From assembly GCF_918378365.1 (NCBI RefSeq), contig NZ_OU912926.1, positions 1,860,001 to 1,924,000 on the forward strand: DNA of 64,000 nucleotides, given 5' to 3'. The translations under genes were made by a program, and so were the position numbers. The stretch is from Candidatus Nitrotoga arctica (lineage in GTDB: Bacteria > Pseudomonadota > Gammaproteobacteria > Burkholderiales > Gallionellaceae). The number at the start of each line of letters is the position of its first letter. The first letter of the stretch is position 1. A model generated the notes under the pieces. That model saw only the letters and a program-made list of their open reading frames with translations. It made no database searches and was not told where the DNA came from. Positions 1 through 17,162 of the stretch are shown here, piece by piece.

Positions 1-666
1 CAACTTACCTTTAGTCAGCTTTATGCTTATAGCGAAAATTTCATGCTGCCGTTTTCGCATGATGAGGTGGTACATGGCAAAGGTTCGCTACTCGACAAAA
101 TGCCCGGCGATAGCTGGCAGAAATTTGCCAACCTGCGGTTACTACTTACTTATCAAATAACAAGTCCAGGCAAGAAGCTCAACTTCATGGGCAATGAATT
201 CGGCCAAGGACGTGAATGGAGATCGAGCTGGGAACTTGAATGGTGGCAACTCACCCTGGAGCCGCATCGAGGCATACAAAGCATGGTGCGCGACTTAAAT
301 CATCTTTACCGTGACTTACCGGCTTTATATGAACAAGACTTTGAACAAAGTGGTTTTTCCTGGATTAATTGTCAGGACACCGAACGTTCGCTGCTTTCTT
401 TCTTGCGCCATGGGCGAAATGGCGAAACAGTTGTAGTTGCCTTTAATTTCACTCCAGTCCCACGTCACCGCTACCGCATCGGAGTGCCATTCAATTGTAC
501 TTATCGCGAAATTTTTAACAGTGATTCACACTATTATGGCGGCGGCAATCTCGGAAATTCTAGTGAGATACATGCCGAACCTCTATCCTGGATGGGACAA
601 CCCTATTCCGTCGAAATAGAATTGCCGCCGCTCGCAGGTATTATGCTAACGCCGGTACGAGTATGA
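1..666 (+). CDS. glgB: 1,4-alpha-glucan branching enzyme, C-terminal part (partial)
   Basis: The open frame enters from the left edge, so this is only the last ~220 residues of a protein normally near 630-730 residues. GlgB cuts alpha-1,4 glucan chains and re-attaches them by alpha-1,6 links during glycogen synthesis in the cytoplasm. The visible part has the GH13 motif FSHDEVVHGKGS, whose Asp is the transition-state stabiliser of the family, followed by MGNEFGQGREW and the all-beta C-terminal domain. The stop is TGA at 664-666. A pair of hairpins and then pgi follow, which fits sugar-phosphate and glycogen metabolism. Identification is firm; the N-terminus and the other two catalytic residues lie outside the window. 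Confidence 0.95.
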   Translation, partial: QLTFSQLYAYSENFMLPFSHDEVVHGKGSLLDKMPGDSWQKFANLRLLLTYQITSPGKKLNFMGNEFGQGREWRSSWELEWWQLTLEPHRGIQSMVRDLNHLYRDLPALYEQDFEQSGFSWINCQDTERSLLSFLRHGRNGETVVVAFNFTPVPRHRYRIGVPFNCTYREIFNSDSHYYGGGNLGNSSEIHAEPLSWMGQPYSVEIELPPLAGIMLTPVRV

Positions 667-724
667 AACTAACGTTTATATTCTATTGTCATGTTATTGA
701 TCTTTATAATTTATACCCAATAAC

Positions 725-769
725 ATCATTCTCGTCTTGGCGAGAATGATGCAGGAAAATATCCTGCAT
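725..769 (+). terminator. tandem hairpins after glgB
   Basis: ATCATTCTCG (725-734) and CGAGAATGAT (741-750) form a 10-bp stem with a 6-nt loop. Immediately after, ATGCAGGA (749-756) and TCCTGCAT (762-769) form an 8-bp stem. No T-run follows, so intrinsic termination is uncertain; the pair may instead stabilise the 3' end of the glgB mRNA. Confidence 0.45.
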
Positions 770-859
770 ATTGCAAATATTCTGAATGACAAACCTCTGT
801 CTGTAATAGTGAAATCGTTAATAATATAACTGTTCAATCAATAAATACTTAAGACAACT

Positions 860-2503
860 ATGTCGACTTTAGTCCATTCGCCAGCTTGGCAAGCTTTAAC
901 AGCTCATCAAATAAAAATCAGTCAGCAGACCATGCGCGAAATGTTTTGCGATGACCCGCAGCGTTTCGACAAATTCTCATTGCAATGGGATGGTCTGCTG
1001 CTGGATTACTCGAAGAATCTCATTACCGCAGAAACACTCACACTATTATTGAACCTTGCACGCCAGTCAAAACTGGATGACTGGATTGTTCGCATGTTCA
1101 ATGGCGACAAAATCAATACTAGCGAACAGCGTGCGGCGTTGCACACTGCATTGCGCGCTCCCCGAGGCACTTCGGTGTATGTAGACGGCAAAGATGTTGT
1201 GCCGGACGTACATCGCGTGTTGGATCATATCCGCCACTTCTCCGAAGCAGTGCGTAATGGTACCTTCTGTGGGCATACCGGGAAACCATTTAGGGACGTG
1301 GTAAATATCGGCATCGGCGGTTCCGCTTTAGGGCCGCTTATGGTCAGCGAGGCGCTCAAATCTTATGGCAGCGCGCAATTGAACGTACATTTCGTTTCTA
1401 ATGTGGATGCGACAGACTTGGTAGAAACATTGAAACGTCTCGATCCAGAAACCACTCTTTTTATAATTAGTTCAAAAACATTTACCACACTGGAAACACT
1501 TACCAATGCCCATTCCGCGCGCGATTGGGTAGTTAAGCATTTGGGCGCTGACGAAGTTATCGGCAAACATTTCGTTGCGGTCTCGACTAACCTCACTGAA
1601 ACATCCAAATTTGGCATTAACCCAGAGAATGTGTTTGAATTTTGGGATTGGGTTGGCGGCCGTTACTCATTATGGTCGGCTATAGGTTTGCCCATTGCGC
1701 TTTATATTGGAATAAACAATTTTGAACGCCTGCTTGCCGGTGCTCATGCCATGGACACCCACTTTCGTGAAGCGCCCCTGGAGCGCAACATGCCAGTAAT
1801 ACTTGGAATACTTGGCATCTGGTACGCCAATTTTTTTGGTGCCGCTTCGCATGTCATCCTTCCCTACGATCAATATTTGCAACACTTTCCCGCTTATCTG
1901 CAACAGCTGGAGATGGAAAGCAATGGTAAACGCATAGACCGCAATGGGCAGGTAGTGGACTATGCCACCGGTATGGTAATTTGGGGCGAACCTGGCACCA
2001 ACGGCCAACACTCCTTCTATCAACTCCTACACCAAGGTACGCGCATGGTGCCTGCAGATTTTCTCGCGCCGATTATCAGCCACAATCCCATCGGCGAACA
2101 CCATTCCATATTGCTGGCGAATTGCTTTGCACAGACTGAGGCATTAATGCTAGGTAAAACTACTGGGGAGGCACGTGCTGAACTCGAGACGCAAGGCCTA
2201 AGTGGTGCAGCGCTAGAAACATTGTTGCCGTACAAAGTATTTCCGGGCAACCGCCCAACTAATACTTTGCTATTTGATCAGCTGGATCCATACACTATGG
2301 GAATGCTGGTTGCTCTTTACGAACATAAAGTATTTGTACAAAGCGTGATCTGGAACATCAACCCTTTTGACCAGTGGGGTGTTGAATTCGGCAAACAACT
2401 CGCTGGTAAATTGCTGCCTGAACTTCAAAGGAAAGAGCGCGTTTTTGTGCATGACTCTTCAACAAACGGCTTGATCAATTACTTTCTCGCACGACGGGTT
2501 TAG
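860..2503 (+). CDS. pgi: glucose-6-phosphate isomerase
   Basis: Interconverts glucose-6-phosphate and fructose-6-phosphate in the cytoplasm. The 547 residues match the usual bacterial length. Family marks seen: GIGGSALGP at residues 151-159, the signature [14 protein letters not shown] at 263-276, the active-site region EMESNGK near 351-357, [13 protein letters not shown] near 381-393 with the catalytic His, and QWGVEFGK at 505-512 with the conserved Lys. The ATG at 860 has only a weak TAAGA-like ribosome site, but no other start fits the family N-terminus. It lies 193 bp after glgB and 39 bp before the HD-GYP gene, so glgB-pgi may be read together. Confidence 0.97.
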   Translation: MSTLVHSPAWQALTAHQIKISQQTMREMFCDDPQRFDKFSLQWDGLLLDYSKNLITAETLTLLLNLARQSKLDDWIVRMFNGDKINTSEQRAALHTALRAPRGTSVYVDGKDVVPDVHRVLDHIRHFSEAVRNGTFCGHTGKPFRDVVNIGIGGSALGPLMVSEALKSYGSAQLNVHFVSNVDATDLVETLKRLDPETTLFIISSKTFTTLETLTNAHSARDWVVKHLGADEVIGKHFVAVSTNLTETSKFGINPENVFEFWDWVGGRYSLWSAIGLPIALYIGINNFERLLAGAHAMDTHFREAPLERNMPVILGILGIWYANFFGAASHVILPYDQYLQHFPAYLQQLEMESNGKRIDRNGQVVDYATGMVIWGEPGTNGQHSFYQLLHQGTRMVPADFLAPIISHNPIGEHHSILLANCFAQTEALMLGKTTGEARAELETQGLSGAALETLLPYKVFPGNRPTNTLLFDQLDPYTMGMLVALYEHKVFVQSVIWNINPFDQWGVEFGKQLAGKLLPELQRKERVFVHDSSTNGLINYFLARRV

Positions 2504-2542
2504 ATATTTAGATTTGCAAAGTTTTTCAATTAGTTAAAAGTC

Positions 2543-3757
2543 ATGCTGAAAAAAATAAAAGTTAATGACGTCCGCTTAGGCATGTATCTCCAAGAGGTCT
2601 GTGGCAGTTGGATGGATCATCCTTTTTGGAAACGTTCGTTCAAACTGTCTGAGTATAAAGAACTCAATACCCTCAAAAATTGTGGGGTGGACGAAATATG
2701 GATAGACACCAGCAAAGGTTTGGATGTCGATGCCGGTATGGCAGCACTTTCACAAGAAGAAGCGGAGCTCAAGGTCGAAAGTGAACTGAAGAAAATCGAG
2801 CAAGCCTCACAAAAAACTGAAGCACCTGTGTCTTTGCAGATCGAGTTAATTGCAGCAAAAAAAATACATACCAAAACTAAGGAGGCTGTTGTCTCCATGT
2901 TCAGCGATGTGCGCATGGGTAATGCACTCAAACTTGATGATGCGCTATCGCTGGTAGACGAAATAAACCAATCCATAGCACGCAACTCCTCTGCATTGGT
3001 TAGTTTAACTCGGCTAAAAAATGTAGACGACTATACCTATTTACATTCGGTCGCTGTCTGTGTCTTGATGATGGCACTGGGGCGACAGCTGGGGTTGGAA
3101 GACAAGGTGCTAAAACAAGTTGGCCTTGCCGGGTTAATGCATGATCTCGGCAAGGTTTTTATCCCCAAGGAAGTACTCAACAAACCAGGAAAATTGACGG
3201 AGGAAGAGTTCAATATAGTTAAAATGCATCCTCTAAAAGGTTGGGAATTTCTAAAAAATTCTAATGAGGTAAACGATTTGACGCTGGATGTCTGCCGACA
3301 CCATCACGAGCGCGTAGATGGCAAGGGCTATCCAGACAAACTATCCGGTGAGGCGTTAACATTATTTGCACGTATGGGTGCGATATGTGACGTATATGAT
3401 GCAATCACTTCAAATCGCTGCTATAAAAAAGGATGGGAGCCTGCAGAATCCATCCGCAAGATGGCAGAATGGAAGGATGGACACTTTGACGAGGCCATCT
3501 TTCATGCCTTCGTTAAAACGGTCGGCATTTACCCAACCGGCACCTTGCTTAAACTGAAGTCCGGGCGTCTAGGCGTCGTAACTGACCAATCGCAGCACAG
3601 TTTGACCAAGCCTTTAGTGAAAGTTTTTTTCTCAACCCGCTCTAACGCGCCCATCTTGCAGGAAACAATTGACCTGTCAAAATCTCCAGACAGCATCGCT
3701 AATCTTGAAAATCCACTACAATGGGGATTCGATTTAGACGAAATTATGGGTGTCTAG
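2543..3757 (+). CDS. HD-GYP domain cyclic-di-GMP phosphodiesterase (DUF3391-HD-GYP)
   Basis: 404 residues. The first ~130 resemble the DUF3391 domain that precedes many HD-GYP domains (start KIKVNDVRLGMYL). The HD-GYP domain runs from about 150 to 340, with the metal-binding HD pair at 200-201 (MHDLGK), HHHERVDGKGYP at 253-264 and so an intact GYP at 262-264. All catalytic signature residues look present, so it probably hydrolyses cyclic-di-GMP. No membrane segment is visible, so it should be cytosolic. The substrate is inferred from the family. It starts 39 bp after pgi. Two other cyclic-di-GMP genes lie in the window (27.3 and 53.7 kb). Confidence 0.93.
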   Translation: MLKKIKVNDVRLGMYLQEVCGSWMDHPFWKRSFKLSEYKELNTLKNCGVDEIWIDTSKGLDVDAGMAALSQEEAELKVESELKKIEQASQKTEAPVSLQIELIAAKKIHTKTKEAVVSMFSDVRMGNALKLDDALSLVDEINQSIARNSSALVSLTRLKNVDDYTYLHSVAVCVLMMALGRQLGLEDKVLKQVGLAGLMHDLGKVFIPKEVLNKPGKLTEEEFNIVKMHPLKGWEFLKNSNEVNDLTLDVCRHHHERVDGKGYPDKLSGEALTLFARMGAICDVYDAITSNRCYKKGWEPAESIRKMAEWKDGHFDEAIFHAFVKTVGIYPTGTLLKLKSGRLGVVTDQSQHSLTKPLVKVFFSTRSNAPILQETIDLSKSPDSIANLENPLQWGFDLDEIMGV

Positions 3758-3950
3758 CACCAAAGATGCAACAATAACTCCTTTCATCCTGAGACTGAAC
3801 GGATCCGCTTTGCGCCAAGCGAGAAACTTCCGTCCAGTCATCGCGCACATGGCATCTTGCGGCTTCCAGCCCTTTCCGGTAAGACATGAACACTCCGTTC
3901 ATGCCCCCCCAAACATAGCGAATCATGCTGAACCAACGACGATTGCACAT
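3744..3950 (-). CDS. small hypothetical protein, possibly a remnant
   Basis: A 68-residue frame on the opposite strand, overlapping the last 14 bp of the HD-GYP gene. Its start region spans a run of seven C/G, a place prone to frameshift. The composition (Arg/Trp/Ser rich, with a stretch GLEAARCHVRDDWTEV) looks more protein-like than the other frames here, but I do not recognise a family and there is no clear ribosome site. It could be a decayed fragment of a longer gene. Confidence 0.3.
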   Translation of the reverse strand: MCNRRWFSMIRYVWGGMNGVFMSYRKGLEAARCHVRDDWTEVSRLAQSGSVQSQDERSYCCIFGARHP

Positions 3951-4372
3951 TCAATCTGGGTTGCTTGATTTTATTGCTACGGTTTTTTGGACGAACATAG
4001 TTTATTCAAGCAACCTCACCACAGCCAATCACTTTGGCATATAAACCGACATTAATGTCAGTCTTGCCAAAGTTCTAATCTTAATATTCTAGCAGACTAC
4101 TTTCACTCTTTCTTATGGCACTTTAGTGCGAGAAACGACCATTGGCCACTGGTTAGTGGCGCAGTCTCTGCAAGTGGAGTTTACCGAAGTTGCTTTCGGC
4201 AGCGATTAACTGTATGCCCTTGAAATTCATTTTCCCAGAACCGTGTGGAGACTTGGGATTGCAGTTTGTCAGTAGAAAACAATAGAGGGTTACTGCCATT
4301 CCAGCTTCAATTGCGCACTATTTCAGTGATGGTTAAGTTAAGTGTTTAAATTTAAAAACCAAAGGTCAAAGT
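3951..4372. other. intergenic region before the porin pseudogene
   Basis: About 420 bp without a convincing gene in any frame. I see no RNA gene, transposon end or strong hairpin. It presumably holds the promoter of the porin that starts at 4373. Confidence 0.5.
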
Positions 4373-5948
4373 ATGGAAATTTCTAGACTTACATTGGCCG
4401 TTACTACTGTTTTAGGTGCAGGTGCATCATCTGGCGCTTTTGCTCTGGATCTTTATATGAATACTCAAACCGCACAAATTTATGCGGAACCTGGCCCTAA
4501 TCGTAAATTCATGGGCACTTTCGATAAAGTTCAGGATGCTCCTTCGAAAATAGCAGATAAATCAAATATTGCAGACAAAGCAGAAATTACGACTATTCGT
4601 GAAGATTTGGCCTTAAAAACCAACGAAATAAAAGCATTAAAAGATCGTGCGACAGAAACAGGGCTCGTTAAAGCAACGTTTGGAGACAATGGTCTAGAAA
4701 TTGAGACCAAAAATGGTGACTTTAAAATGGCCATAGGCGGAGATTTACAACTAGATGGGCAGATAAATCAAAACGGGCACAGGATCCCTCAAAGTGCGCA
4801 GTTAGATGATGGCGCCGGTCTGCGTCGAGGCCGTATTCATATGCAGGGAACGGTTAATCAAGATTACAATTTCAGGTATGAATACGATTTTGTACGAGGC
4901 ACCGGTACCACCGCTGCTGGCATCACTGATGCCTGGATTGAATATACAGCCCTCAAGCCAATCAGCTTTACGGTTGGTCAATTCAGAGAGCCGTTCAGTT
5001 TAGAGTCTTTAACCAATTATAAATATCTAACCTTTATTGAACGTTCCGCGCCCAATAATGCCTTCGTAGAAAATTCGAATCCGTTTCTTATGGGTATCAG
5101 CGCTCAAACCTTTGGCGATAGATATACCGCGTGGCGCTTTCCAAGTAGAACCAATCGGAAATGGCACTTTTGCTAACAATACCTCTTTAAATGCCAATGG
5201 TAATGCCAACCGCAACGGCCAGAGCGGCAACCCCAGCCATGGGATTACTGGTCGCGCCACTTTCCTGCCAATTTACACAGCAAGACTGAATTGCTACACA
5301 TAGGCGCCTCAGGTTCCTATCGTAAAGTTAATAATATTAGCAACGAGTTGCAGCCATGTCATTTGCTAGTAATGTGGGCGACATAGACCGTAGTTTTTGG
5401 GCAAATACTGGAAACTTGACTGACCCTGCTACAGTAACAACAAACAGAAGGATACTGGAAAGTTTCTCTCGCGTAGGTGCCGAGGTGTCGGGTGTATATG
5501 GACCAGCTTCGTTCCAAGGTGAATACACGCGTACTCAACTTAACGGGCAAAATTATAATTCAAACGATCATCTGGACGCTATTATGCTTTTACCAGTTAT
5601 TTTCTGACTGGCGAATCACGTAATTATGACACCAAGAGGGGGGTATTTGGTCTTCAAAAGCCTAATAATAACTTCGACTTCAAAAATGGTGGTCCAGGTG
5701 CGTGGGAGCTTGCAACTCGCTTTGACTCTCTGGATATGAATACTGAGCACGTATCCGGTGGACGTCTACAGAGCGGCACCCTGGCTTTGAACTGGTACAT
5801 CAATCCTCATGTTCGTTTTATGGCTAATTATGCTCATATATTCACCAATAAAACCATCGACACAGGCTTTACTAAGGTTATGCCAGCTTTAGCCACTAAC
5901 GGGCAGCATCCCAATATCTTTATGGCACGTGCTCAAGTCGAGTTTTAA
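4373..5948 (+). pseudogene. phosphate-selective porin (OprO/OprP type), multiply frameshifted
   Basis: Start ATG at 4373 gives a signal peptide (LTLAVTTVLGAG...FA), a short coiled-coil stretch around residues 60-85 and a porin beta-barrel start (DLQLDGQINQNG, FRYEYDFVRG, FTVGQFREPFSLE), the pattern of the Phosphate-selective porin O and P family. The frame then shifts near 5135 (frame 2 to 3), near 5270 (3 to 2), near 5345 (2 to 1) and near 5575 (1 to 3). The last part ends in the typical barrel terminus ARAQVEF at 5948. Joined, the pieces make one nearly full-length porin of about 520 residues. At least four indels in one gene beside intact neighbours argue for real decay, but sequencing error cannot be excluded. 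Confidence 0.85.
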
Positions 5949-5976
5949 GTATTAAATTGCACCTAATTATCAAATA

Positions 5977-6039
5977 ATGAAAGACTGGATACCGATAATT
6001 GTTTCAATCTGCACGGTAATTATGTTCTTTGTATGGTAA
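5977..6039 (+). CDS. possible 20-residue membrane peptide
   Basis: ATG at 5977 to TAA at 6039 encodes 20 residues beginning MKDWIPI and consisting almost wholly of one hydrophobic segment with a Trp at each end. It begins 28 bp after the porin stop. There is no strong ribosome site, so expression is uncertain. The composition is typical of single-pass mini membrane proteins, and it may have belonged to the porin transcript. Confidence 0.3.
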   Translation: MKDWIPIIVSICTVIMFFVW

Positions 6040-6594
6040 GTGTTTACCTTATTAGACTATGACAATGAGTCACGGTAATATAATGAACCGTGCTTTGCCT
6101 TATTAGTTTTTAAAGTAAGCTGCTATCAAATCATGCTGACTTGCAGGCATAGACGGCTTTGCCCGGCACGCCCACTACGAAAAGTATGCTCTGGAGTTTT
6201 TGATGGTTTCGACCACGTCTCCCTCTTGTAGATCAAACCCTCAAACTCTCATCGTTAAAATATGCAGCACTAAATGATACTTGTGGTCCTAGTGCCCCTT
6301 TTTGTGAAGCGCCTCTGCCTGATTACTGAGAAAAACTATCCGAGATAAGCATGATGTATATCCTTAACGACAACAGAAGGGGATGAATAGCGATCAGCCC
6401 ATAATGGTTGTGACCATAGCGTAATCAAATGAAGACTGAATCAGGCTATTTAGGAGACTACTCCGCCTCTTGAAAGAAAAACAGCCAAACCACTAAAATA
6501 GCTTAGCTGCATTGGTCTCCGGTGGCTTCTGGAGACCTTTAGATTAGTGAAGACGGCGGAAATTGAACCCACCGTTTGAACGAATAGACTAGTG
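6040..6594. other. gene-free stretch with two weak hairpins
   Basis: About 555 bp with no supported gene. CACGGT (6071-6076) pairs with ACCGTG (6087-6092), a possible weak terminator for the porin transcript. GGTCTCC (6514-6520) pairs with GGAGACC (6531-6537), followed by TTTAGATT; this could be a terminator between the convergent neighbours. I looked for transposase remnants and found none I could support. Confidence 0.4.
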
Positions 6595-7032
6595 TTATTT
6601 CGCGGTCACGCTAATCGTGCTACGCATTTTTTCGCCATAAGAAACATGCGCGCCATTAGCGAATTGCAATGTCAACGTATGCACACCTGGAGCCAATTTG
6701 ATCGAGGTCTCCGTTTGACCTTTGCCAAAATGGAGATGCTTATCACTTCCAGTCGGAACCGCTTCCCCGGCATTCAGCTGCTGTTGTGCATCTATCAGCA
6801 AATGATGGTGTCCGGTATTTTCTACTACGGCACCAGCAGGCTTGATCTCCATGCCTTGCACACCCATCACAACTTTAACTTCGTTACCAACCACTGCGCC
6901 ATCTTTAGGTTCGATAAAATAAACTCGTTGTTCCGGCGATTGTTTTATATCGTGATCATTCGCCAATACATTATGGACGTAGCCGACTGATGAAAATAAT
7001 ATAAAAATCGGCAATGCTAACTTTAATCTCAT
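6595..7032 (-). CDS. DUF4399 domain exported protein
   Basis: 145 residues from the ATG at 7032, chosen because AGGAG sits 8 nt upstream and it gives a clean signal peptide (MRLKLALPIFILF...VLA). A longer frame upstream lacks this. The mature part has NTGHHHLLID, a HLHFGKGQTE stretch and a C-terminal beta region (GVHTLTLQFANGAHVSYG), the pattern of the DUF4399 family of small periplasmic proteins whose function is not known. His-rich segments could bind metal, but that is a guess. It is monocistronic as far as can be seen. Confidence 0.8.
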   Translation of the reverse strand: MRLKLALPIFILFSSVGYVHNVLANDHDIKQSPEQRVYFIEPKDGAVVGNEVKVVMGVQGMEIKPAGAVVENTGHHHLLIDAQQQLNAGEAVPTGSDKHLHFGKGQTETSIKLAPGVHTLTLQFANGAHVSYGEKMRSTISVTAK

Positions 7033-7298
7033 TATTTTGTCTCCTAAGTTTAAGTGTGTCCAACCTTGTAATTTTAACGCGTAAATTAATATTCGCAAGA
7101 AATAACTGGCAAAATATTAATTTTTATTGAAAAATCGATAAGGTATGATTTTGTCTATTATTACAGCCAAGTGCAGTTTTTAAGTTCAAAGTGCCGCCAC
7201 TATGCAGTTTGACTGGCAAATTAGTTCAAACATATCCTAGCCGAATCAATAAATATAGTCGGCATCTGCTTTCCAAAATCTGGATTTTTTATATACGG

Positions 7299-7634
7299 TT
7301 ATTTCAGAAGCACACCGCTAGCTGCCCTGACATCAAGCCCTGCTGACGCAGGCAATAACGAATGATCACCCACTATCTGAAAGAAGATTTCATCGCGCTT
7401 GACCATACCTAGCTCATTACGAGCGCGTTCTTCTACGGCTTCTGTACCTTGTTTTAGATCGCGCACCTCGGCATCCAGCACTGCATTGCGCGCTTGAGTC
7501 TTTTGATTTATATTTTTCTGTTTATCAACTTGGCGGGCAAGATCCCAAGCTTTCAACCAGCTGCCCTTCCCCAGCCACAGCGGATACTGCAATAGCAGTA
7601 GCAAAAATATCAGTATCAGCGAGATCCAGCGCAT
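7299..7634 (-). CDS. ftsB: cell division protein FtsB
   Basis: 111 residues: one N-terminal membrane segment (ISLILIFLLLLLQYPLWLG), then a heptad-rich coiled coil (about 30-75) and the conserved element EERARNELGMVKRDEIFFQI. FtsB bridges FtsL and FtsQ in the divisome at mid-cell; the bulk of the protein is periplasmic. It lies 29 bp after eno on the same strand, the usual position in beta- and gammaproteobacteria, where eno-ftsB are co-transcribed. Length fits the family (~100). Confidence 0.92.
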   Translation of the reverse strand: MRWISLILIFLLLLLQYPLWLGKGSWLKAWDLARQVDKQKNINQKTQARNAVLDAEVRDLKQGTEAVEERARNELGMVKRDEIFFQIVGDHSLLPASAGLDVRAASGVLLK

Positions 7635-7663
7635 TTATATTAAATTAGGATCAAGCGCAAAGC

Positions 7664-8950
<1,287 letters not shown>

Positions 8951-8965
8951 TTATTCCTTCATTCA

Positions 8966-9817
8966 CTAAACATTACTCAAGTCTATGCTTTCTTCGATTA
9001 AACCTTGTTCCTTGACTACCTCATCCAAAATTTTCAAGGTGTGCAACAGTACCTCCAAATGTCCAAGCGGAAAGGCATTCGGCCCATCCGACAATGCCTG
9101 CGCCGGATTGGGATGCGTTTCCATGAACAGCCCGGAAATACCCGCCGCTACTGCTGCCCGCGCCAGCACTGGTACGAATTCGCGCTGCCCGCCGCTTACT
9201 GTGCCCTGCCCGCCCGGCAACTGCACTGAATGCGTGGCATCGAATACAACCGGACAACTGGTGTTACGCATTACTGCTAAAGAACGCATGTCTGACACCA
9301 GATTGTTATAACCAAATGATGCACCGCGCTCACACACCATGATGTTGTCCAAACCGCTAGCCTCACGTGCCTTTACAACCACGTTTTGCATGTCCCATGG
9401 CGATAGAAATTGCCCTTTCTTTATATTCACCGGCCGTCCAGCACTTGCGACGGCATGAATGAAATCGGTCTGACGACACAGAAAAGCAGGTGTTTGCAGA
9501 ACATCAACCACTGCAGCAACCGACGCGATTTCCTCAATGCTATGCACATCGGTTAGCACCGGTACGCCAATTTGAGTCTTCACTTTGTCCAGAACTTTCA
9601 GGCCCGCATCCATTCCAAAGCCACGAAAGGATTTGCCAGAACTGCGATTTGCTTTGTCATAAGATGACTTGTAAATAAAGGGGATGCCCAGCTTCAGACA
9701 AATCTCCTTGATTTGCCCCGCAGTGTCCAACGCCAATTGCTCGGACTCAATCACACAAGGTCCTGCAATTAAAAACAATGGCTTATTCAGGCCGATTTCA
9801 AAATTACATAGTTTCAT
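8966..9817 (-). CDS. kdsA: 3-deoxy-8-phosphooctulonate synthase (KDO-8-P synthase)
   Basis: 283 residues, family length. Condenses phosphoenolpyruvate with arabinose-5-phosphate to make KDO-8-phosphate for the lipopolysaccharide inner core, so the cell is Gram-negative with LPS. Motifs: IAGPCVIES near the N-terminus, [11 protein letters not shown], the [11 protein letters not shown] stretch and the late [17 protein letters not shown] element (here VFDATHSVQ). It sits 7 bp after pyrG and 18 bp before eno, the conserved betaproteobacterial arrangement. Confidence 0.97.
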   Translation of the reverse strand: MKLCNFEIGLNKPLFLIAGPCVIESEQLALDTAGQIKEICLKLGIPFIYKSSYDKANRSSGKSFRGFGMDAGLKVLDKVKTQIGVPVLTDVHSIEEIASVAAVVDVLQTPAFLCRQTDFIHAVASAGRPVNIKKGQFLSPWDMQNVVVKAREASGLDNIMVCERGASFGYNNLVSDMRSLAVMRNTSCPVVFDATHSVQLPGGQGTVSGGQREFVPVLARAAVAAGISGLFMETHPNPAQALSDGPNAFPLGHLEVLLHTLKILDEVVKEQGLIEESIDLSNV

Positions 9818-9824
9818 ATGGCCG

Positions 9825-11513
<1,689 letters not shown>

Positions 11514-11547
11514 TTATTACTCTCAAAATGAGAGGTCTTGATGGACT

Positions 11548-11588
11548 ATAAACGACAAAGCCCTCACTTGGAGGGCTTTGTCGTTTAT
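11548..11588 (-). terminator. rRNA operon terminator
   Basis: A perfect 18-bp inverted repeat (11548-11565 and 11571-11588) with a 5-nt loop lies directly after the 5S gene. The core is GACAAAGCCCTC / GAGGGCTTTGTC. It is the strongest hairpin of the region and separates the rRNA operon from pyrG. Confidence 0.85.
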
Positions 11589-11593
11589 AAGGA

Positions 11594-11707
11594 GTCTGAC
11601 GATGACCTACTTTCACATACGTATGTACACTATCATCGGCGCAAAGTCGTTTCACTGTCCTGTTCGAGATGGGAAGGAGTGGGGCCAACTTGCTATGGTC
11701 GTCAGAC
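11594..11707 (-). rRNA. rrf: 5S ribosomal RNA
   Basis: The ends GTCTGAC / GTCAGAC pair as helix I, and the conserved CCCATCTCGAACAGG (loop C) and GTAGGTC near the 3' end are visible. About 114 nt, slightly short. It follows the 23S gene on the same strand after a ~110-bp spacer. Confidence 0.93.
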
Positions 11708-11804
11708 ATAACTGTCGGCTAACTGGCTATCTGATTAAACAGATAATCAATCAGCCATCAACTGGAAGAAGTAATTGGTTTTGATTGCAACGCAACTTGT
11801 AATA

Positions 11805-11817
11805 TTTAATGTTATAG

Positions 11818-11825
<8 letters not shown>
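11805..11825 (-). repeat. 23S processing stem, 3' arm (pairs with 14695-14715)
   Basis: These 21 bases are the exact reverse complement of 14695-14715. In the transcript they bring the two ends of 23S together, the typical RNase III substrate. Core GTTATAGGGTCAAGC here, GCTTGACCCTATAAC at the other end. Confidence 0.85.
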
Positions 11826-14703
<2,878 letters not shown>

Positions 14704-14890
14704 TATAACATTAAACCCTCAGTCTTTTAGAAACCAAAGCTTTTCGTTACAAGTTTTTTTGTCTTGCGTTTGTGACCGCTTCCATCCGACTTGAATGGTT
14801 ACGGCTTGATACAATCAAAACCCAAGTTTTTCATGCACGCGCATTAACAGGTTGCCCTATTAACGCTTGTGCGTGAATCACTTTTTACTT

Positions 14891-14910
14891 CTTCCAGATT
14901 TTTAAAGAAC
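14891..14910 (-). promoter_or_regulatory. boxA-like antitermination site in the 16S-23S spacer
   Basis: Minus strand GTTCTTTAAAAATCTGGAAG resembles the boxA element (consensus around TGCTCTTTAACA) that loads Nus factors on rRNA transcripts. A second similar site precedes 16S at 17002-17013. Confidence 0.55.
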
Positions 14911-14992
14911 TACTATTAGCAAAAGCCAATATCAAAACAAATAGCTTGGATATAGGTTCTTACTTTGAACATTATTAATGTGTCACGGTAAA

Positions 14993-15068
14993 TGGTGGAG
15001 GATGACGGGATCGAACCGACGACCCCCTGCTTGCAAAGCAGGTGCTCTCCCAGCTGAGCTAATCCCCC
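14993..15068 (-). tRNA. tRNA-Ala (TGC)
   Basis: 76 nt with encoded CCA. Anticodon TGC within CTTTGCAAG; D-loop AGCTCAGCTGGGAGAGC; T-loop GGTTCGATCC. The acceptor stem carries the G3:U70 pair that identifies alanine tRNA. It lies in the 16S-23S spacer. Confidence 0.97.
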
Positions 15069-15073
15069 ATGCT

Positions 15074-15150
<77 letters not shown>

Positions 15151-15230
15151 TATTAAGCGTGAGAAGCGAGAGGTCAGGCATGAGAATCAAACCTCAGTCC
15201 TCACTCCAGCCACCTCACTACTTTAGTTTA

Positions 15231-15263
15231 GACAACCGATGAGTGTGGATACGTACGCCAAGG
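15231..15263 (-). repeat. 16S processing stem, 3' arm (pairs with 16963-16995)
   Basis: About 33 bases that pair, with a few G-U or mismatched positions, with 16963-16995 upstream of 16S (for example GACAACCGATGAGTGTGG against its counterpart). This is the RNase III stem enclosing pre-16S. Confidence 0.75.
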
Positions 15264-15269
15264 CTTCTC

Positions 15270-16808
<1,539 letters not shown>

Positions 16809-17001
16809 GTTCAATCTCTATGCTTAATTTGATCTGCCCTCGCAGGCAAATCGATCTCACTCAAAGCGAATCAATATTTCATTTCTTCGACTTCGTGTGA
16901 GGTACTGCTTTTATGTCTTGAGTCATGATGATCATGCAAACTAATTCGCCTGACCATCAATACCTCAGCGCATGTACCCACACTCGTCGGTTGTCTGTAA
17001 A

Positions 17002-17013
17002 CTTTTAAAGAAC
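17002..17013 (-). promoter_or_regulatory. boxA-like site in the rRNA leader
   Basis: Minus strand GTTCTTTAAAAG lies between tRNA-fMet and 16S. As boxA must follow the promoter, this supports transcription of 16S from upstream of tRNA-fMet. Confidence 0.5.
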
Positions 17014-17040
17014 GGGCTGCCGTAGATGCATTTGCATAAC

Positions 17041-17117
<77 letters not shown>

Positions 17118-17133
17118 TCAGCTAAGAAATAGA

Positions 17134-17162
17134 ACTATAGCAAAGCAGACAGGATTCGTCAA
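17134..17162 (-). promoter_or_regulatory. sigma70 promoter of tRNA-fMet and probably the rRNA operon
   Basis: On the minus strand TTGACG (17157-17162) and TATAGT (17134-17139) are 17 nt apart, a near-ideal sigma70 promoter. The -10 ends 17 bp before the tRNA-fMet 5' end. I found no comparable promoter between the tRNA and 16S. Confidence 0.7.
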
